This document shows, in pieces, positions 62,310 to 64,000 of a stretch of DNA of 64,000 bases. Position 1 is the stretch's first letter, and every line of letters begins with the position of its first letter. The stretch spans positions 1,426,476 to 1,490,475 of the forward strand of contig NW_015971540.1 in the NCBI RefSeq assembly GCF_000182565.1. The letters run 5' to 3'. The notes below the pieces were generated by a model, which worked only from the letters and a program-made list of their open reading frames with translations, had not been told where the DNA came from and made no database searches. Position numbers and translations under genes: made by a program. This stretch comes from Spizellomyces punctatus DAOM BR117. Its lineage: Eukaryota; Chytridiomycota; Chytridiomycetes; Spizellomycetales; Spizellomycetaceae.

Positions 62310-64000
62310 TTAGTGCTTCCATCTAGAGAATGACACACGATTAGCCCGTTACCAAATGCTCATCGATCTAAAGCCTTACATTTTCAAGACTTTGTCCTTG
62401 CCGCCACTGGCAACCTTATCTCCTGCTGGGCTCCAATCTACCGAGTATACTTCATCCGCGTGTCCTGGTAACTCGATTTTTAGCTTCTTGGTCTTCAGGT
62501 CCCAGGTTTTGAGTGTCGAGTCGCGCGAGCCAGAGAGAACTTGTCGTGAGTCAGAAGACCAGCAGACTTGGAAGACAGCACCGACGTGTCCGCGGAGGGT
62601 TGAGATGAAACTCGTGGTCAAGTAGCATGTGAGTTTACATATTGACTATATACACGTGAAAAAAAGCGAGTCAAAAACTCACACTCCCTTTTCAGCATCC
62701 CATAACTTGATGCTCTTGTCAAAGCTCGCACTGGCTATTGTCCTCCCGTCAGGGGAGAAGCTCAAGTGGGTCACAGGCTGTTGATGTCCTGTCATCCGCG
62801 TAATAGGCTTCTTGCCAGTACTAGGTTCCCATAAGAATATTGTGAAATCGTCGCTGCAGGATGCGAGGCGTTCTTTCCGAGTTCCATTGGCTGTTGCAGC
62901 ATTGTAGCGTTTCGTCGCTGCAGCATGGGCTGTGGATCTGTCGGGGAAGGTAGAACCTGTGTGATCGTAGGGGCCGGTGCGGAGGATAAAATCGGTAGAG
63001 AGGGCGAGGTGGTTGACCCAGTGGGCATGGCCTTCCAGTGAGCGGACCAGCTTGCCCTTTGGAGTATTGGTTTGGTTACAACTCAAGTCGGACAATACCT
63101 CATCTATTACAGACACAATGCATACCTGCGTCGACTCCCACACTTTGATCGTCTTGTCTCTAGATGCAGAGTAAATCAACCCGTCGCCGCCCCACTTGAC
63201 GCACATTACAGGACCCGTATGTCCGGAAAGTGTCATAAGGACCTTTCGTAAGGTCGCATCCCATATGCGGACAGTGCCGTCACGCGACGCTGATGCAAAG
63301 CGATTGCAGTTTTCATTGCTAAAGCGGCATGAGAGATTATCATGCATCAAAATGTAGACTAACAGAAGACTTACAGGTGCATTGGCTCCCAGGATATGCT
63401 TGTAATGACTTGCGAATGAGCGCGGAGGGCATCGCCTATAGGTTTACCTGTTTTGGGATTCCACAATCTTATCTAATATTCACAAATATAGTTCAGTTTC
63501 AAGAAAGTCACAGCCTTCCTGTAAAGCTGGGTCATACCGTACTATCCATGCTTCCAGACGCCAAGATCTGACAGTCTGGGGACCAGGCCACAATCTGGAC
63601 CCAGTTCTTGTGCCCTACCAATCCGAACGGTTTAGACTATGCCCATGTAATATGGAACTCTCATTGAGTCGTCATTTATCAAGATCCACACACACCTTCC
63701 AGCGTAAATTGTGGGGTCTCGGTCGCTAGATCCCATATTCTCACTGTTGTGTCCCCAGATCCCGTTGCCAGCTGTGTTCCATCCGGACTAAAGCATACCG
63801 AGAGTATAGCCTCCGTATGTCCTATGCTCTGGAGCTGTAGTTACCCATGAGTGATGACATTCCTGCACACAAGTAGCTTACCAGTTAGCGAAGAACTGCA
63901 CCGAGTAACAGAGCGAACACGAAAAACCGCTTGTGGACGGTATAATATAGTAACCAAGTCTTCTGTAGATCGCTGGAGGCCTTGGATGATATCAACATGG
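62310..64000 (-). CDS. RSA4: Notchless/Rsa4 WD40 ribosome assembly factor (5' end beyond window)
   Basis: Rsa4/NLE1 is a beta-propeller pre-60S assembly factor removed by the Rea1 ATPase. The C-terminal WD repeats are in view: [60 protein letters not shown] with [15 protein letters not shown], and [17 protein letters not shown]. They continue [60 protein letters not shown] and [14 protein letters not shown]. The sequence [22 protein letters not shown] is diagnostic for Notchless. A last intron joins AAA-AT to A-TGG-AAG-CAC-TAA, giving the IWKH end and the stop at 62310. Upstream exons ([18 protein letters not shown]) continue past 63700, and the NLE domain at the N-terminus lies beyond 64000. 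Confidence 0.93.

Overview
The window is gene-dense eukaryotic nuclear DNA with about 25 protein genes, most split by short GT-AG introns (roughly 45-100 nt). There are two 100-N scaffold gaps (24540-24639 and 44579-44678). I see no transposon, CRISPR array or rRNA gene, and no convincing tRNA. Several genes point to a fungus: elongation factor 3, a fungal-type sulfite reductase beta subunit with N-terminal PFOR-like and flavodoxin-like parts, a Kar5 karyogamy protein and an Ima1/Samp1 protein. A CFAP410 homologue (cilium/basal body) suggests a fungus that still has a flagellum, so a zoosporic (chytrid- or blastoclad-like) fungus is the best inference.

Layout. 1-3.8 kb: 3' part missing of a mitochondrial-type nucleoside diphosphate kinase (-), ARP1/centractin (+), diphthine synthase DPH5 (-) and ATP synthase subunit e (+). 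4-8 kb: an IMA1/Samp1 inner-nuclear-membrane protein (-) and an unidentified PB1-like/zinc-motif protein (+). 8.3-14 kb: EF-3 (-) and a WDTC1/DCAF6-like WD40 protein (-). 14.1-23.2 kb: intron-rich KAR5 (+) and SPT6 (+). 23.2-31 kb: PTRHD1, an unidentified coiled-coil protein running into a gap, RNase H2 subunit B and CFAP410, all on minus. 31.4-38.4 kb: an intronless Ham1-family pyrophosphatase (-), then a very large Ki-67-like gene (+). 38.8-46.6 kb: POP5 (-), lipin/PAH1 (+), the serine palmitoyltransferase small subunit (-) and a 1-acylglycerol-3-phosphate acyltransferase (+). 46.9-53 kb: PEX1 (-) and an unidentified polytopic membrane protein (-). 53.5-59.5 kb: the divergent sulfur-assimilation pair MET5 (-) and MET16 (+). 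59.8-64 kb: a doubtful small membrane protein (-), mitochondrial uL5m (+) and NLE1/RSA4 (-, cut by the window end).

The most unusual locus is the 1,964-residue protein at 32223-38388. It joins a Ki-67-type FHA domain, a complete VAP-like MSP domain, the Ki-67/Repo-Man PP1-docking segment (RVxF, the FDxxLP box and a SILK motif) and a long basic/acidic repeat region with four AT-hook cores. This looks like a fungal relative of the chromosome-periphery protein Ki-67 with an MSP domain inserted.

Functional links between neighbours are limited but visible. MET5 and MET16 share one promoter, which contains a perfect match to the CYS3/Met4-type palindrome. Lipin, the SPT small subunit and the acyltransferase are three consecutive lipid-synthesis genes. 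Most genes are arranged head-to-head with short shared upstream regions.
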